From positions 62,001 to 126,000 of the forward strand of contig JAAFJA010000001.1 of the NCBI GenBank assembly GCA_013298765.1: a stretch of 64,000 nt of DNA. The letters are read 5' to 3'. Position 1 is the stretch's first letter. Each line of letters begins with the position of its first letter. Under the pieces are notes generated by a model. That model saw only the letters and a list, made by a program, of their open reading frames with translations. It ran no database searches and had not been told where the DNA came from. The stretch comes from Betaproteobacteria bacterium (GTDB taxonomy: Bacteria > Pseudomonadota > Gammaproteobacteria > Burkholderiales > Casimicrobiaceae). The position numbers and the translations under genes are program-made. Shown here one piece after another: positions 25,557 to 35,046 of the stretch.

Positions 25557-27095
25557 CTACACCCCTACCGTTTTCCCCGCGAAATCGGTTAACTCAAAGC
25601 CCTGTAGCCACCCCTGCTTCCCCTCAACGCTCTTCATCCGCTCCGCTTTCAGCCACGCGAGCGCGACGCTTTCGCCTAGGCGCAAACCTTCCACCGCATC
25701 GCTGCGCCAGTGGATGCCTGCGATGTTGCGACCGACGGCGATGTTGGCGGCGAGTTTGTTGAGTTCGCCGCCGACGGTGGGGCGCGGTAGCGTGCGGTCT
25801 AGATCTTCCCAGTCTTTGCCGTCGCGGGTGGGTTGAATCGGGAAACGGATTTCGCGCTTTTCATCGAAGAGCGCTTTGAGCACGGTGACGCACGCGCCTG
25901 CAATCGCTGCGTGGCCGGATGGGTACGCGGGATGCGCGGGCGAGGCTTCGGGGTAGGCTTGCGGCAAGAGTGCGCTGCCATATTTTTCGCGTACGCGCTT
26001 TACCGCTTCGCTCTGCGCAATCATTGGATGAATGCCTACGCTCTGCGCACGCTCACCCCGCGCGACGCGATCAACGAGCACGCCGTACGCCTCAGGTCGA
26101 AGTGCACGATGGCGAATCCATTTTTCATACCAACATGCGCGCATGGCGCAATCGGAAACCGCGCCCATCGCGTTCATCGCGAACGCTGGGCCGAAGGACA
26201 CGAAGCCATTCATGCTGCGCGATGTTTTGTACGGGTTCGTGCGTGCGAGCGCTTCGCGCGGGCGATGCGGATTGCCGATGACGATGGCGGCGGCATCGAT
26301 GAAAGCTTGGTACGAGAAATCCCAATGCACGTATTCGCCGAGATCGCGCCCAGTGCGCAGATAAAGATCGTCGGCGTAGTGATTCGCGATACCAGCCGGC
26401 CATTCGCCGTTGGCGATGCGAACATATTCGTTTCGCTGGGTGACGAATTCGACACCGCGGTGAATCGTTCGATACTTTTGATAGGTGATGTGCGCGCCGT
26501 ACGGAATCGTCATCCAGAGATATTGCGAGAGGTAGTGGCCGCTTCGCTCGCCCGGACTCGCCAAACGGAATAACGTCTCTGGCGTTGCCTGTGCGTTGAG
26601 CGTGGTTTTACGAAGCTCTAAGATCGCATCGCGCACGAGGCTGTTGCGCGAGTAATCCCAGAGCGGCACATCGCGCAGGAGCGCCATCCAATAGAGTTCG
26701 AGCGCCTGCTCTGCGAGTTCGAGCGAATCGAGCTTCGGGAACGGCGGTAGTTCGATCACGTCTTTCGCAAGCGGATCGTTCGTCCAAGCGTACGCCGCGA
26801 GTGGATTGACGAGCCGAATCTCGTTTTTGACGGGGATCGCTTCCCATTCAGCAATGCGTCCGCTCTCGGTGGCCGACTCGAACTGTTTCATCGCGTTCGC
26901 ATCGGCGACGCCGTTTGCATCATGCGGAAGCGTTTTGCTGAACGCATCAGCGCCCATGGCGCGAGTCGTGTTCGATTTCGTCGTTGCTTGCGCGGGAGCG
27001 CGTGACGGCGCAAGCGCGGCTGCGCTTGCGAGCGTTGCGCCCGCGAGGAGTTTGCGGCGGTTGGGGGAGTTAAGCGTGTCGTCTTGTTGCTTCAT
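25557..27095 (-). CDS. Vanadium-dependent haloperoxidase-like / PAP2-superfamily exported protein
   Basis: A 512-residue protein from the ATG at 27095; a GTG at 27128 would add 11 residues. The N-terminus NSPNRRKLLAGATLASAAAL has an Arg pair and hydrophobic core like a Tat signal. The C-terminal third holds the PAP2 phosphate/vanadate pocket: AYPSGHAAIAGACVT and GRNIAGIHWRSDAVEGLRLG. Vanadium chloroperoxidases and acid phosphatases share this fold, and the length and helical N-terminal part (LELYWMALLRDVPLWDYSRN) fit the haloperoxidase branch. Tat export would let it fold with cofactor before secretion. True halide activity cannot be inferred. Confidence 0.87.
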   Translation of the reverse strand: MKQQDDTLNSPNRRKLLAGATLASAAALAPSRAPAQATTKSNTTRAMGADAFSKTLPHDANGVADANAMKQFESATESGRIAEWEAIPVKNEIRLVNPLAAYAWTNDPLAKDVIELPPFPKLDSLELAEQALELYWMALLRDVPLWDYSRNSLVRDAILELRKTTLNAQATPETLFRLASPGERSGHYLSQYLWMTIPYGAHITYQKYRTIHRGVEFVTQRNEYVRIANGEWPAGIANHYADDLYLRTGRDLGEYVHWDFSYQAFIDAAAIVIGNPHRPREALARTNPYKTSRSMNGFVSFGPAFAMNAMGAVSDCAMRACWYEKWIRHRALRPEAYGVLVDRVARGERAQSVGIHPMIAQSEAVKRVREKYGSALLPQAYPEASPAHPAYPSGHAAIAGACVTVLKALFDEKREIRFPIQPTRDGKDWEDLDRTLPRPTVGGELNKLAANIAVGRNIAGIHWRSDAVEGLRLGESVALAWLKAERMKSVEGKQGWLQGFELTDFAGKTVGV

Positions 27096-27190
27096 TTGCG
27101 AATGGTAAACGCTCGTTTTCTTTGGCACGGATTAGCGCTGAATTGAAGACTACGACCACAGAGTTGGATGTCGAATCAGAAGGCAAAAGC

Positions 27191-27240
27191 GAATCTGCGT
27201 GAATCCACATGCATCTGCGGGAATCTGCGGAAATCTGCGT
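27191..27240. repeat. 10-bp tandem repeat GAATCTGCGK
   Basis: Five consecutive 10-bp units start at 27191, 27201, 27211, 27221 and 27231. Four keep ATCTGCG and the second is degenerate (GAATCCACAT). The array lies about 40 bp before mtaD and is in phase with the DNA helix. Confidence 0.7.
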
Positions 27241-27280
27241 CGGTAAAAAACTTATGACCTGCACTTCGTAAAATCTCGCG

Positions 27281-28654
27281 ATGGAAGCAAGCGAAATTCA
27301 AGCAGTCCGCGCCGATTGGCTCGTCACGCCCACAGAGCACGGAACAGCCGTTCTGCGGAATGCCACAATTTATTGGGGCAAGAGCGGCAAAATTATTGCC
27401 ATTGAATCAGTAGATTCAGATCGCTCGCCCTCAATTAATGCGGTATTAAGCGAAGAAGCCAACCGCGATATTGCTGTGCTGGATCTAGGCGCAGCGATCC
27501 TCTGCCCCGGACTCGTCAATGCCCATTGCCACGCAGCGATGACGCTCATGCGCGGTGCCGCCGACGATTTGCCGCTCATGGACTGGTTGCAGAAGCGGAT
27601 TTGGCCGATGGAGGGCGAACTGGTCGATCCGACGTTCGTTCGAGTCGGCACAACGCTCGCTGCTGCAGAAATGCTATTGGGCGGCACCACGACCTGCGCC
27701 GACATGTACTTCTATCCGGAAGATGCCGCTCGGGCGTTTGTCTCGATGGGCATGCGCGCGCAACTTGCGATGCCGGTGATCGAATTCCCGACCCGCTACG
27801 CGAGCGATGCGGATCGCTACCTTGCGCTTGCGCTCGAAGCGCGCGATGCGTTGAAGGGGGAAGCGCTGCTTTCCTTCGCGCTCGGTCCGCACGCGCCCTA
27901 CACCGTTTCTGATGCCACGTTTCAGCGCGTGGTCGCCTACGCCGCCGAGCTGGGCCTACCGATTCATACGCATCTGCAAGAGACCGCAACCGAAGTGGAT
28001 GAATCACTCGCGAAGCACGGCGAACGCCCTACCAAACGGATGGAGCGGCTGGGCGTGCTGTCGCCCGATTTCGTCGGCGCGCACGGCGTTCATCTCAACG
28101 CAGAAGATATCGCGCGCCTCGCGAAGAACGCGGGCAATATCGTGCATTGCCCTTCGTCGAACTTGAAACTCGCAAGCGGTATCGCCCCCATCACGGCACT
28201 CACGAAAGCGGGCGTCAACGTCGCTATCGGCACCGACGGCGCGGCGAGCAACAATCGGCTCGACATGTTCGAAGAGATGCGGCTTGCGGCACTCCTCGCC
28301 AAAGTGCAAGCGAACGACGCGAGCGCGTTTCCGGCTGAAGCTGCATTTCGGGCAGCGACCTTGGGCGGTGCAAAGGCGCTAAACCTATCAAAAATGATAG
28401 GTTCGCTCGAAATCGGTAAGCAAGCAGACATGATTGCGGTTTCGTGTGATGCGATCGGGATGAATCCTATGTTTGATCCCGTATCGCATCTCGTCTATGT
28501 CGCATCGCGCGCAGACGTCATCCACACGTGGGTTGCAGGGAATGCGTGCGTGATCGATAGAGCCCTTGCGCGCAACGCTCACCAGCGACTTACGGATGCG
28601 CGGCTGCAAATGGCGGAGTTTTCTGATCGCGTTTCAACCCTCCGACGGGCCTAG
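27281..28654 (+). CDS. mtaD: TRZ/ATZ family amidohydrolase, probable 5-methylthioadenosine / S-adenosylhomocysteine deaminase
   Basis: A 457-residue metal-dependent amidohydrolase. Metal ligands and pocket residues are visible in NAHCHAAMTLMRG, PIHTHLQETATEVDES, GAHGVHLNAEDI, HCPSSNLKLASGIAP and GTDGAASNNRLDMFEEM. Members with this pattern deaminate methylthioadenosine or S-adenosylhomocysteine, recycling nucleosides from methyl-transfer reactions. In many betaproteobacteria this gene is directly before ubiG and gph. That association is kept here, but two exported-protein genes have come between, and the distance to ubiG is 5.5 kb. The pairing with ubiG makes sense because UbiG produces S-adenosylhomocysteine. 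Confidence 0.92.
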   Translation: MEASEIQAVRADWLVTPTEHGTAVLRNATIYWGKSGKIIAIESVDSDRSPSINAVLSEEANRDIAVLDLGAAILCPGLVNAHCHAAMTLMRGAADDLPLMDWLQKRIWPMEGELVDPTFVRVGTTLAAAEMLLGGTTTCADMYFYPEDAARAFVSMGMRAQLAMPVIEFPTRYASDADRYLALALEARDALKGEALLSFALGPHAPYTVSDATFQRVVAYAAELGLPIHTHLQETATEVDESLAKHGERPTKRMERLGVLSPDFVGAHGVHLNAEDIARLAKNAGNIVHCPSSNLKLASGIAPITALTKAGVNVAIGTDGAASNNRLDMFEEMRLAALLAKVQANDASAFPAEAAFRAATLGGAKALNLSKMIGSLEIGKQADMIAVSCDAIGMNPMFDPVSHLVYVASRADVIHTWVAGNACVIDRALARNAHQRLTDARLQMAEFSDRVSTLRRA

Positions 28655-28740
28655 ACAGCGTTGTCGAGTAGTACCGCGATCAGCCCTTAGCCGCTATAAA
28701 TCATTGGTTAGACGCCTTTGCAGGGCTATCGGGATATCCA

Positions 28741-31700
28741 ATGATGTTTTTGATGCGAGCATTCTTCGCATGCGCCGCGCTTGCGCTCTCTTTCGCGGCA
28801 AGCGCACAAGTGCTTTGGAACACGGCGCTCAACCCGCCTGAAGAACCCATGCCGCTCCACCGCACGGCGATTGTGAACGCCGACGCGGGCGCGATTTACG
28901 TAAGTGCGGTACTCGTTGCAACCGACGTGAGTCGCGTGCGTGTGGCAAAGCTCTCGCCCACAGGGGAAGCGGTATGGGTGCGCTGGGTAGACGGCTCGCC
29001 GCTCGATTACGCCAAATCGTTGTTTAGCCACGCCGATGCCTCCGTAAGTCAAGTCGTGCTTGGAAACAATTCCTCTTCGCTGTGTGTTGCTAACTTTACG
29101 AGCAACGGTACACCCCGCGCCCGGTACTGTTTGGATGGACTTACATCCAATGCGTCAGTCACGCAAGCTGCAGACGGCGACTTGATATTCGCTTCGGGTG
29201 ACTATGATCGATTCGTGAGTAAGCGCGCAGCGGATGGCGCAATCCGTTGGACGGTAACCGAAACACAGTCAAATTACCGCACCACACTCGCCGCGCAAAT
29301 TGATTCCGCTGGGAACTACCTAGAGCTTCGTCGCGGCTGGTTCGCCGTTCGCAGAGCCACCGATGGCGTGCTTATCTCAAGCGGTGCCGTTCTGGACACC
29401 GTAAACACTCATCAAAATCCCGCAAATTTGCGCACGCTCATTCCTCGCGCAAACGGCGAATTCGTGTTTCTGCTTAACGAGGTGCAAACATCCAACGCAG
29501 TCGTTGCGAGCGTCGCGCGTTATCGTGCAGACGGCTCAAGAGCCTGGTTGCGGACTGTGACGTTCCCAACAACCGTGTTCAGCAGCACGCAAATTGTGGG
29601 GCTCTTTGCAGAAGGAGCCGACGATGTGATCGTGGCGCGAGAAGGCCTATCGGCAGACGCAGGCAGCGAACTTGCGCGCCTGACATCGGCGGGCACCATT
29701 GCATGGCAGAGGCATTTGTCGGGCGTGTCACGCATTGTGCAAGCTGGCACCAGCTTGAGCGCGATACGTACGGATGTTGGCGCTGGCGTTACCGATTCGT
29801 TCATTTTCCCGATCTCTACGGCGAACGGCTCGCTCGGAACACCGCTGATCTACACACGAAACGACGCTTTTGCGGCGAACGCATGGTTTCCTGCGGCTAA
29901 CGGCATGATTGCCGCCTTTCAACGAGACTACAACTATTCAGGTTCGTATCCCGACACGCTTGCCGCAACCCTCGTTTTTCTGCGCCCGACCGCGCCCGAG
30001 CGCTGGATTCATGAAGCGAAGTTTCGTCGAGCTGCGCAGATGACCGACACGACGGCATGTTTGATGCCCAAGCTAACCAAGTCGAGCCCGGCTGCATGGT
30101 GGGGGCGCGCCGCCAACATTGAGCCGAACTCGTTCCCGAGCTGGCTGCCGCGTTGGTTGGGGCGAACTGCAAGCGATGGCTCAGCGGCGGGAGGATCACC
30201 CGGAATAGCAAATGGCTGTGGCTTTCCCCTCGCCGACGATGGTGGGCAAATCGTAGTCAATTTTGATACCTTCGCACGAGCAACAAAGGTGACTGCTGGC
30301 GGACCCACCGAATGGCAAGTTAACGGGCAACTGAGTCCCACAACGTATTCGTCGAATCGTGCGGGGGTTCAAATTACGGGGGGAAGTGGCGAGACAACCT
30401 ACGCGGTTGGCAACCTGGTTGGTCGCGTCAGCGCATCAGGCGCAATTGGGTTTGAAGTGCTCACCAATCAATCCGAGCCGCAATTCGCGGCAAAGGATAG
30501 CGCCGAAAATACGTTGGTCGTTTATTCAAACAACACACCCGCCGTAGTCAAAGTTTCGCCCACCGGCACGGTACTTTGGACGACCCTGATTGACATTCCA
30601 ACCTGCACAGATACGCTTGTCGCCGCTCGAAAATTGATTAACGATGACATTTTGATTGGCACTCAGTCTTGCGGAGAGGGACGGGTGTTTCGGATCGCGG
30701 CTAACGGCGCGATCGCGTGGCAGCGAATTGTCTCGGGGGACTTTATTCGCCCTTACGTCGCGTTGAAGGCTCTTGCCGAAGACACGGCTGGCAATTTGTA
30801 TGCGGGTGGGTGCAGCGCAAAGCAAAGCGATGCTCGCGACTCAACGGCCAATTCAATACTTGTGTCTTGGACTGCGGCGGGAAGTGAGCGATGGAGCCAA
30901 TACGCGGATTTGGCGGGTGATAGCGCGGACTGTGTCACATCGATCGCGGTTGACAATGCTGGCAACTCGATTTCGGTTGTTTCCTCCGCGGGTGGCGTGC
31001 CGCAACTGTGGTCGATTTCAGCCAGTGGCGCAGAGCGCTGGCGCGATGGTCAGCTATTGTCAAACCCCGTTGCTAATGATGCGGTAGCGGCCTTAGATGA
31101 GGCGGGCAACTTAGTGGTGCTCGGGCAATCTCCCCGAAACGAATTCGAGAACCCGCTCGTGACGATGCGAAAGATTTCGTTAGCGGGGGTCGCCTCAACC
31201 CAGCGAATCAAGTTCGTGCAAGTTCCGTCGAATCCGATTGGCTTCCGCGTGCCGTTTAGTGTCCGACTGAGCCTGCGTGATGCGCTGGATCAGCCCGTAG
31301 TCGCGGCCTCAGCGCGGGTTGCGCGCATCGCGCTTGCAACGGGAAGCGGGAATCTCGGTGGACCGTTGACTTGCACCGTCGCAGCAGGCGCGTCCGAATG
31401 TGACGTAACGGGCCTCATCTACAACCGCGTGGAGTCAGGTGTTGCACTATCCGCGTGGAGCGACGGAATGCCCGCAGCTTACTCGGCGCCCCTTACGTTC
31501 GTGCAAGCGCCAAGCGCCACGACGATGGGTATCACGCCAGGCACGTCGTTTACTGCCTATGATGTCCGCGTGCTCGACGCAGTCGCGACGTCACCGGCTG
31601 TCCTTCCGCTGAACTTTGCAGGATATGTTTACGACCCAACGGCCGCAGACAACGTATCCATCAGAAATTGCACCTCGCCATTGGTCTCTGCGAACGAAAT

Positions 31701-32748
31701 CTCGCGTCGACGTTGTGAGCTATTGGTGCGCAATGCCGCGTTCCCGGTTACCGCCTCTTTTTTTAGTAACTCTAGCGAACTTGCCAATTCAACGACCCAG
31801 CAAGCGGCACCAAGCATCGCTAAAGCGCAACCAACGCTTGCTGTGATCGAAGAGCCGCGCAACACGGGGATTGCAGGTGATCGCGTCCGCTTTCAAGTGA
31901 AGCTTCGCACGACTAGCAATTTCAACCTCGTCCCCTACCTGAACGCCACGCAAGTGTCGATGTCAGCCGGGTCATGCTCCTCTACTCGCGGCAACACCAG
32001 TTCAAGTTTTGATCAACCTGACCGCTATTTTGTATGTGAGGTCACAGGGCTGGGCGCGGGCACTCACTCAATCACGTTCTCGTTTGCGGGCAACGATGAT
32101 CTGCTACCGGCGCAATCGGTCACTCGAAGCGTTACCCTGGTCGCAGGCGCTGTGGTGCGGGGCAATTCGCTGCCTTACAGTGCATCTGTTTGCTCACCGA
32201 ACCCAGGGATTGTTTGCAGCAGTGATACCGAGCAATACGAGTGGCAGTGCACTGGACCTGTCGGCATGTCTGGACAAGTGTTTTTCATACCTGGCAGTGG
32301 CCCCTATGTGACGCCAGGCTCTCCATTTACTTTCAGCAACGTCAGCGGCGTCGTACAGTCCAATTCAAGTGGCAACTGGACTTATGAGAGCGGCAGCTGC
32401 CGGCTCGACGTCGACGGTGACGGTGCGCGACTCGCGGGCACCGATGGCGTCATCATTCTTCGTCGCATGCTTGGGTTAACTGGCGATGCGTTACTCGCGG
32501 GTGCGACGCACCGCTGTGTACCGCTCTCAGCCGCCGGGATCACGAGCCGGATATCAATCTCCAGCTATGACCTTGACGGCAATGGGCAGGTCACTCCGGG
32601 CACGGACGGTCTGATGCTGTTACGCGTTCTACTCGGTTTCCAGGGCGACGCGGTTACCGACGGTGCCATCGGTCCGAACGCAATTCGCACTGACTGGAAT
32701 CAAGTTCGAGCGTTTCTATCGGGTAGTTGCAGCTTGTATCTGAACTAA
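28741..32748 (+). CDS. Large exported beta-propeller-like protein with Ig-like domains and C-terminal dockerin-like module
   Basis: A 1335-residue protein with a signal peptide (MMFLMRAFFACAALALSFAA, cleavage near ASAQ) and a GGGA ribosome site. Residues about 30-820 consist of repeated propeller-like strands, each with a D/ANG-type turn followed by a W motif (PTGEAVWVRW, ADGAIRWTVT, SAGTIAWQRH, ANGAIAWQRI, SASGAERWRD). Residues about 830-910 are an Ig-like segment (GSGNLGGPLTCTVAAGASEC) and about 1035-1135 a bacterial Ig-like domain. The end (about 1140-1335) repeats a cassette found inside the 1577-residue hydrolase: a CSPNPGIVCSSDTEQYEWQC segment, then two calcium loops, LDVDGDGARLAGTDGV and YDLDGNGQVTPGTDGL. 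It sits between mtaD and ubiG. Function unknown; adhesion or extracellular scaffold is inferred. Confidence 0.78.
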   Translation: MMFLMRAFFACAALALSFAASAQVLWNTALNPPEEPMPLHRTAIVNADAGAIYVSAVLVATDVSRVRVAKLSPTGEAVWVRWVDGSPLDYAKSLFSHADASVSQVVLGNNSSSLCVANFTSNGTPRARYCLDGLTSNASVTQAADGDLIFASGDYDRFVSKRAADGAIRWTVTETQSNYRTTLAAQIDSAGNYLELRRGWFAVRRATDGVLISSGAVLDTVNTHQNPANLRTLIPRANGEFVFLLNEVQTSNAVVASVARYRADGSRAWLRTVTFPTTVFSSTQIVGLFAEGADDVIVAREGLSADAGSELARLTSAGTIAWQRHLSGVSRIVQAGTSLSAIRTDVGAGVTDSFIFPISTANGSLGTPLIYTRNDAFAANAWFPAANGMIAAFQRDYNYSGSYPDTLAATLVFLRPTAPERWIHEAKFRRAAQMTDTTACLMPKLTKSSPAAWWGRAANIEPNSFPSWLPRWLGRTASDGSAAGGSPGIANGCGFPLADDGGQIVVNFDTFARATKVTAGGPTEWQVNGQLSPTTYSSNRAGVQITGGSGETTYAVGNLVGRVSASGAIGFEVLTNQSEPQFAAKDSAENTLVVYSNNTPAVVKVSPTGTVLWTTLIDIPTCTDTLVAARKLINDDILIGTQSCGEGRVFRIAANGAIAWQRIVSGDFIRPYVALKALAEDTAGNLYAGGCSAKQSDARDSTANSILVSWTAAGSERWSQYADLAGDSADCVTSIAVDNAGNSISVVSSAGGVPQLWSISASGAERWRDGQLLSNPVANDAVAALDEAGNLVVLGQSPRNEFENPLVTMRKISLAGVASTQRIKFVQVPSNPIGFRVPFSVRLSLRDALDQPVVAASARVARIALATGSGNLGGPLTCTVAAGASECDVTGLIYNRVESGVALSAWSDGMPAAYSAPLTFVQAPSATTMGITPGTSFTAYDVRVLDAVATSPAVLPLNFAGYVYDPTAADNVSIRNCTSPLVSANEISRRRCELLVRNAAFPVTASFFSNSSELANSTTQQAAPSIAKAQPTLAVIEEPRNTGIAGDRVRFQVKLRTTSNFNLVPYLNATQVSMSAGSCSSTRGNTSSSFDQPDRYFVCEVTGLGAGTHSITFSFAGNDDLLPAQSVTRSVTLVAGAVVRGNSLPYSASVCSPNPGIVCSSDTEQYEWQCTGPVGMSGQVFFIPGSGPYVTPGSPFTFSNVSGVVQSNSSGNWTYESGSCRLDVDGDGARLAGTDGVIILRRMLGLTGDALLAGATHRCVPLSAAGITSRISISSYDLDGNGQVTPGTDGLMLLRVLLGFQGDAVTDGAIGPNAIRTDWNQVRAFLSGSCSLYLN

Positions 32749-32903
32749 GCGAGCGCGCAGGGACATGGCGTGCGCGAGCGCGTTATGTCACGTTGCAGGC
32801 CAAATGACTTTCATGCAAAATTCGACCGTCGGCGGGGGCTAACTGCACCTCTAGTCGGTGGATCGTTTGATATCCATCGCGTGAGGTAGCAACCGATAAA
32901 GCG

Positions 32904-33770
32904 ATGTTTCTCATGTCAACTTCCCCTGCAGACCAACAATGCGCGTCTCGCGCTTGTTTTTCCGCCCCTTATCTCTTGGCTCTAGCCGCCCTGCTGTGCG
33001 GCTTCCTCAGCTTGTTTTCTGGAGGCGTCTACGGACAGTCTTTGTCGGGCTCTGTCCGCGTCACGCCTATGACCGCCGCGGCAAATCAGCCACGTAATAT
33101 CACTTTCAGCGGCGTAGGGTTGAATGGCTGCACGCCGGTCGCGGGGCCGCTCCGCGCTGAACCAGCCGCCGACCCGAAAGTGATCAGGATCGAACTGCTC
33201 TACCCGCCAACACTCGGACCTTGTACGCAAGCGCTGACGCCGTACGAATTGACGTTTGCGTTCACACCGCCCCGCAATGGCAATCTACCCATCCTCGCCT
33301 ATTACCAAAATCAATTGGTCAGCGTCGGGTCACTTATCGTCGGAGAGGCGCAGTCGTCAGGATCACTAAACCTGTCAGGCATGTGGCTTGATTGGACTCG
33401 GCCTGCGTCTATGGTCCATTTGTCACACAGCGAGACAGGCGGCGGCATTACCGGCATCGTCGGAACCTACAACAAAGATGGCAAGCCAACTTGGTGGCTG
33501 ATTCAGAGTTCTACCCGCGCCGGCGAAAACACCTATCAAGCAAGGGTTTCCGAATACGTTGCCGAGGAGCGCGGCAGCTGTACTCCGCCCCGAGCATTCG
33601 GTCTGTGCGATGGACTGTCCATTAAGTCAGAGAGAGATATTGGTGTGCTGGAAATCACCGTCCAGAGTAGAGATGCCATTCAACTGACTTTGCGGCCAGA
33701 GTGCTTATTCCTATGCAACCCAGGATTCGACCCGGCATATTGGGCTGTGCTCTCGCGCTTTGTGTTCTAG
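32904..33770 (+). CDS. Exported protein of unknown function
   Basis: A 288-residue protein. A hydrophobic stretch at about residues 21-44 (PYLLALAALLCGFLSLFSGG) ends near VYG-QSLSG, so the leader is long but normal for export. Six or more cysteines in the mature part (GCTPV, GPCTQ, RGSCTPP, GLCDG, PECLFLC) suggest disulfides. A central segment, MVHLSHSETGGGITGIVGTY followed by NKDGKPTWWLIQSS, resembles the SGxGI...Y..dGkP.WW motif of many proteobacterial exported proteins of unknown role. It follows the large propeller-like protein on the same strand, 155 bp downstream. I do not recognise a function. Confidence 0.72.
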   Translation: MFLMSTSPADQQCASRACFSAPYLLALAALLCGFLSLFSGGVYGQSLSGSVRVTPMTAAANQPRNITFSGVGLNGCTPVAGPLRAEPAADPKVIRIELLYPPTLGPCTQALTPYELTFAFTPPRNGNLPILAYYQNQLVSVGSLIVGEAQSSGSLNLSGMWLDWTRPASMVHLSHSETGGGITGIVGTYNKDGKPTWWLIQSSTRAGENTYQARVSEYVAEERGSCTPPRAFGLCDGLSIKSERDIGVLEITVQSRDAIQLTLRPECLFLCNPGFDPAYWAVLSRFVF

Positions 33771-34218
33771 CAATGCCTCGGGCGCGCTACCACGTTTTCT
33801 AATCTCAACTTCACGCGCGACGATTGCAAAATGTTGTGAGCACCGAGGTTCAAACATCTCGCGCGATGTCGCAGCCAGGCCGCTGGACGATTGACTTGGC
33901 CTAGCGGCTTGTGTGGGCGCCCTGGCGCACCAGGGCGAAGTCAATGTAGACCGATTGGCATTCTCACTCGCGCGAGTGACCTCTGTCGATCAGTACGGCA
34001 GGGGTTCAAGCCGCAAACTGCGCACCAGTGGCACCGGTAACTGAGCCTCATGGGGGGCTTGAACCAGCGAGTTCCACTGCAACGCATGGATACGAGCCCG
34101 TGTGGCGGGTAAACCGCGTGACTAACGCTGGCGCAAACCGCGCGCGGCACGCCCACGCTAATGGTGTTTGTGGTCGTTCGATCAATCGCCTGAAGCGCGG
34201 ATGGTAGAAAATTGCGTC
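33771..34218. other. Intergenic region before ubiG with a perfect hairpin
   Basis: About 450 bases without a gene. At 33918-33937 CGCCCTGG, loop CGCA, CCAGGGCG forms a perfect 8-bp stem, with no T-run after it. The rest, up to the ubiG start, shows no fold or frame that I can name. The ubiG promoter presumably lies here because the upstream genes are unrelated. Confidence 0.45.
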
Positions 34219-34932
34219 ATGCAATCTTCCACGCAAAACACCGACCCCGCCGAACTGGCCAAGTTTTCTGAGCTGGCTAGCCAGTGGTGGGATCCGAATG
34301 GCAAATTTCGTCCGCTGCATGACATCAATCCGCTGCGGCTAGAGTTGATCGACAAGACCGTCGGCGGTCTGAAAGGCAAAGTGGCCATTGATATCGGCTG
34401 CGGCGGTGGGCTGGTGTCCGAAGGCATGGCGAAGATGGGCGCGAAAGTTACAGCGGTGGATATGGCCGGCAAAGCGCTTTCGGTCGCGAAGCTGCACGCG
34501 TTTGAGAGCGGCGTCGAAATTGATTATCGGGAAGCCACCGCAGAGGAAATGGCCGCGAAAGCGCCGGGGGCGTTCGACGTGGTCACCTGCCTTGAAATGC
34601 TCGAACATGTGCCTGATCCGAGGGCCGTAGTGGCAGCCTGCGCAACGCTCGTGAAGCCAGGCGGACACCTCTTCTTCTCCACGATTTCGCGCACGCCGAA
34701 GGCGTATGTGTTTGCCGTGCTGGGGGCGGAATACGTGTTGAATTTGCTGCCGAAAGGCACGCATGAGTATTCGAAGTTTCTGAAGCCCTCCGAGTTAATT
34801 GGGTTCGCTGAAACTGCGGGACTTACGCTCACCGATTTGCGCGGCATGGATTACAACCCGTTCACCCATGTGGCGAAGTGGCAGCCAGATACGCAAGTGA
34901 ACTACATCGTGAGCTGCGTGAAACCTGCGTAA
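34219..34932 (+). CDS. ubiG: Ubiquinone biosynthesis O-methyltransferase
   Basis: A 237-residue SAM-dependent methyltransferase. It carries FSELASQWWDPNGKFRPLHD near the N-terminus, the UbiG hallmark, the SAM site VAIDIGCGGGLVSEGMAKMG, VVTCLEMLEHVPDP, and the later membrane-associated segment GAEYVLNLLPKGTHEYSKFL. UbiG performs both O-methylations in ubiquinone synthesis at the inner membrane. The ATG at 34219 begins the usual MQSSTQNTDPAELAKF; upstream ATGs at 34168 and 34201 are less likely. gph follows 114 bp downstream on the same strand, the usual betaproteobacterial order. Confidence 0.96.
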   Translation: MQSSTQNTDPAELAKFSELASQWWDPNGKFRPLHDINPLRLELIDKTVGGLKGKVAIDIGCGGGLVSEGMAKMGAKVTAVDMAGKALSVAKLHAFESGVEIDYREATAEEMAAKAPGAFDVVTCLEMLEHVPDPRAVVAACATLVKPGGHLFFSTISRTPKAYVFAVLGAEYVLNLLPKGTHEYSKFLKPSELIGFAETAGLTLTDLRGMDYNPFTHVAKWQPDTQVNYIVSCVKPA

Positions 34933-35046
34933 GCTTTGCGGGCTCATGCCCTAATTTGTTCGGGCTAGAACCGAATAAGCATGTTTTTCGTTAACTTCAC
35001 TAACCGACGTCTATCCCCCGCATAATGGGGCACTGAAAGCCAGAGT

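Noticed and set aside
27191-27240. Possible CRISPR-like array
   Set aside because: Units are only 10 bp with no spacers, and no cas genes are present anywhere in the window.
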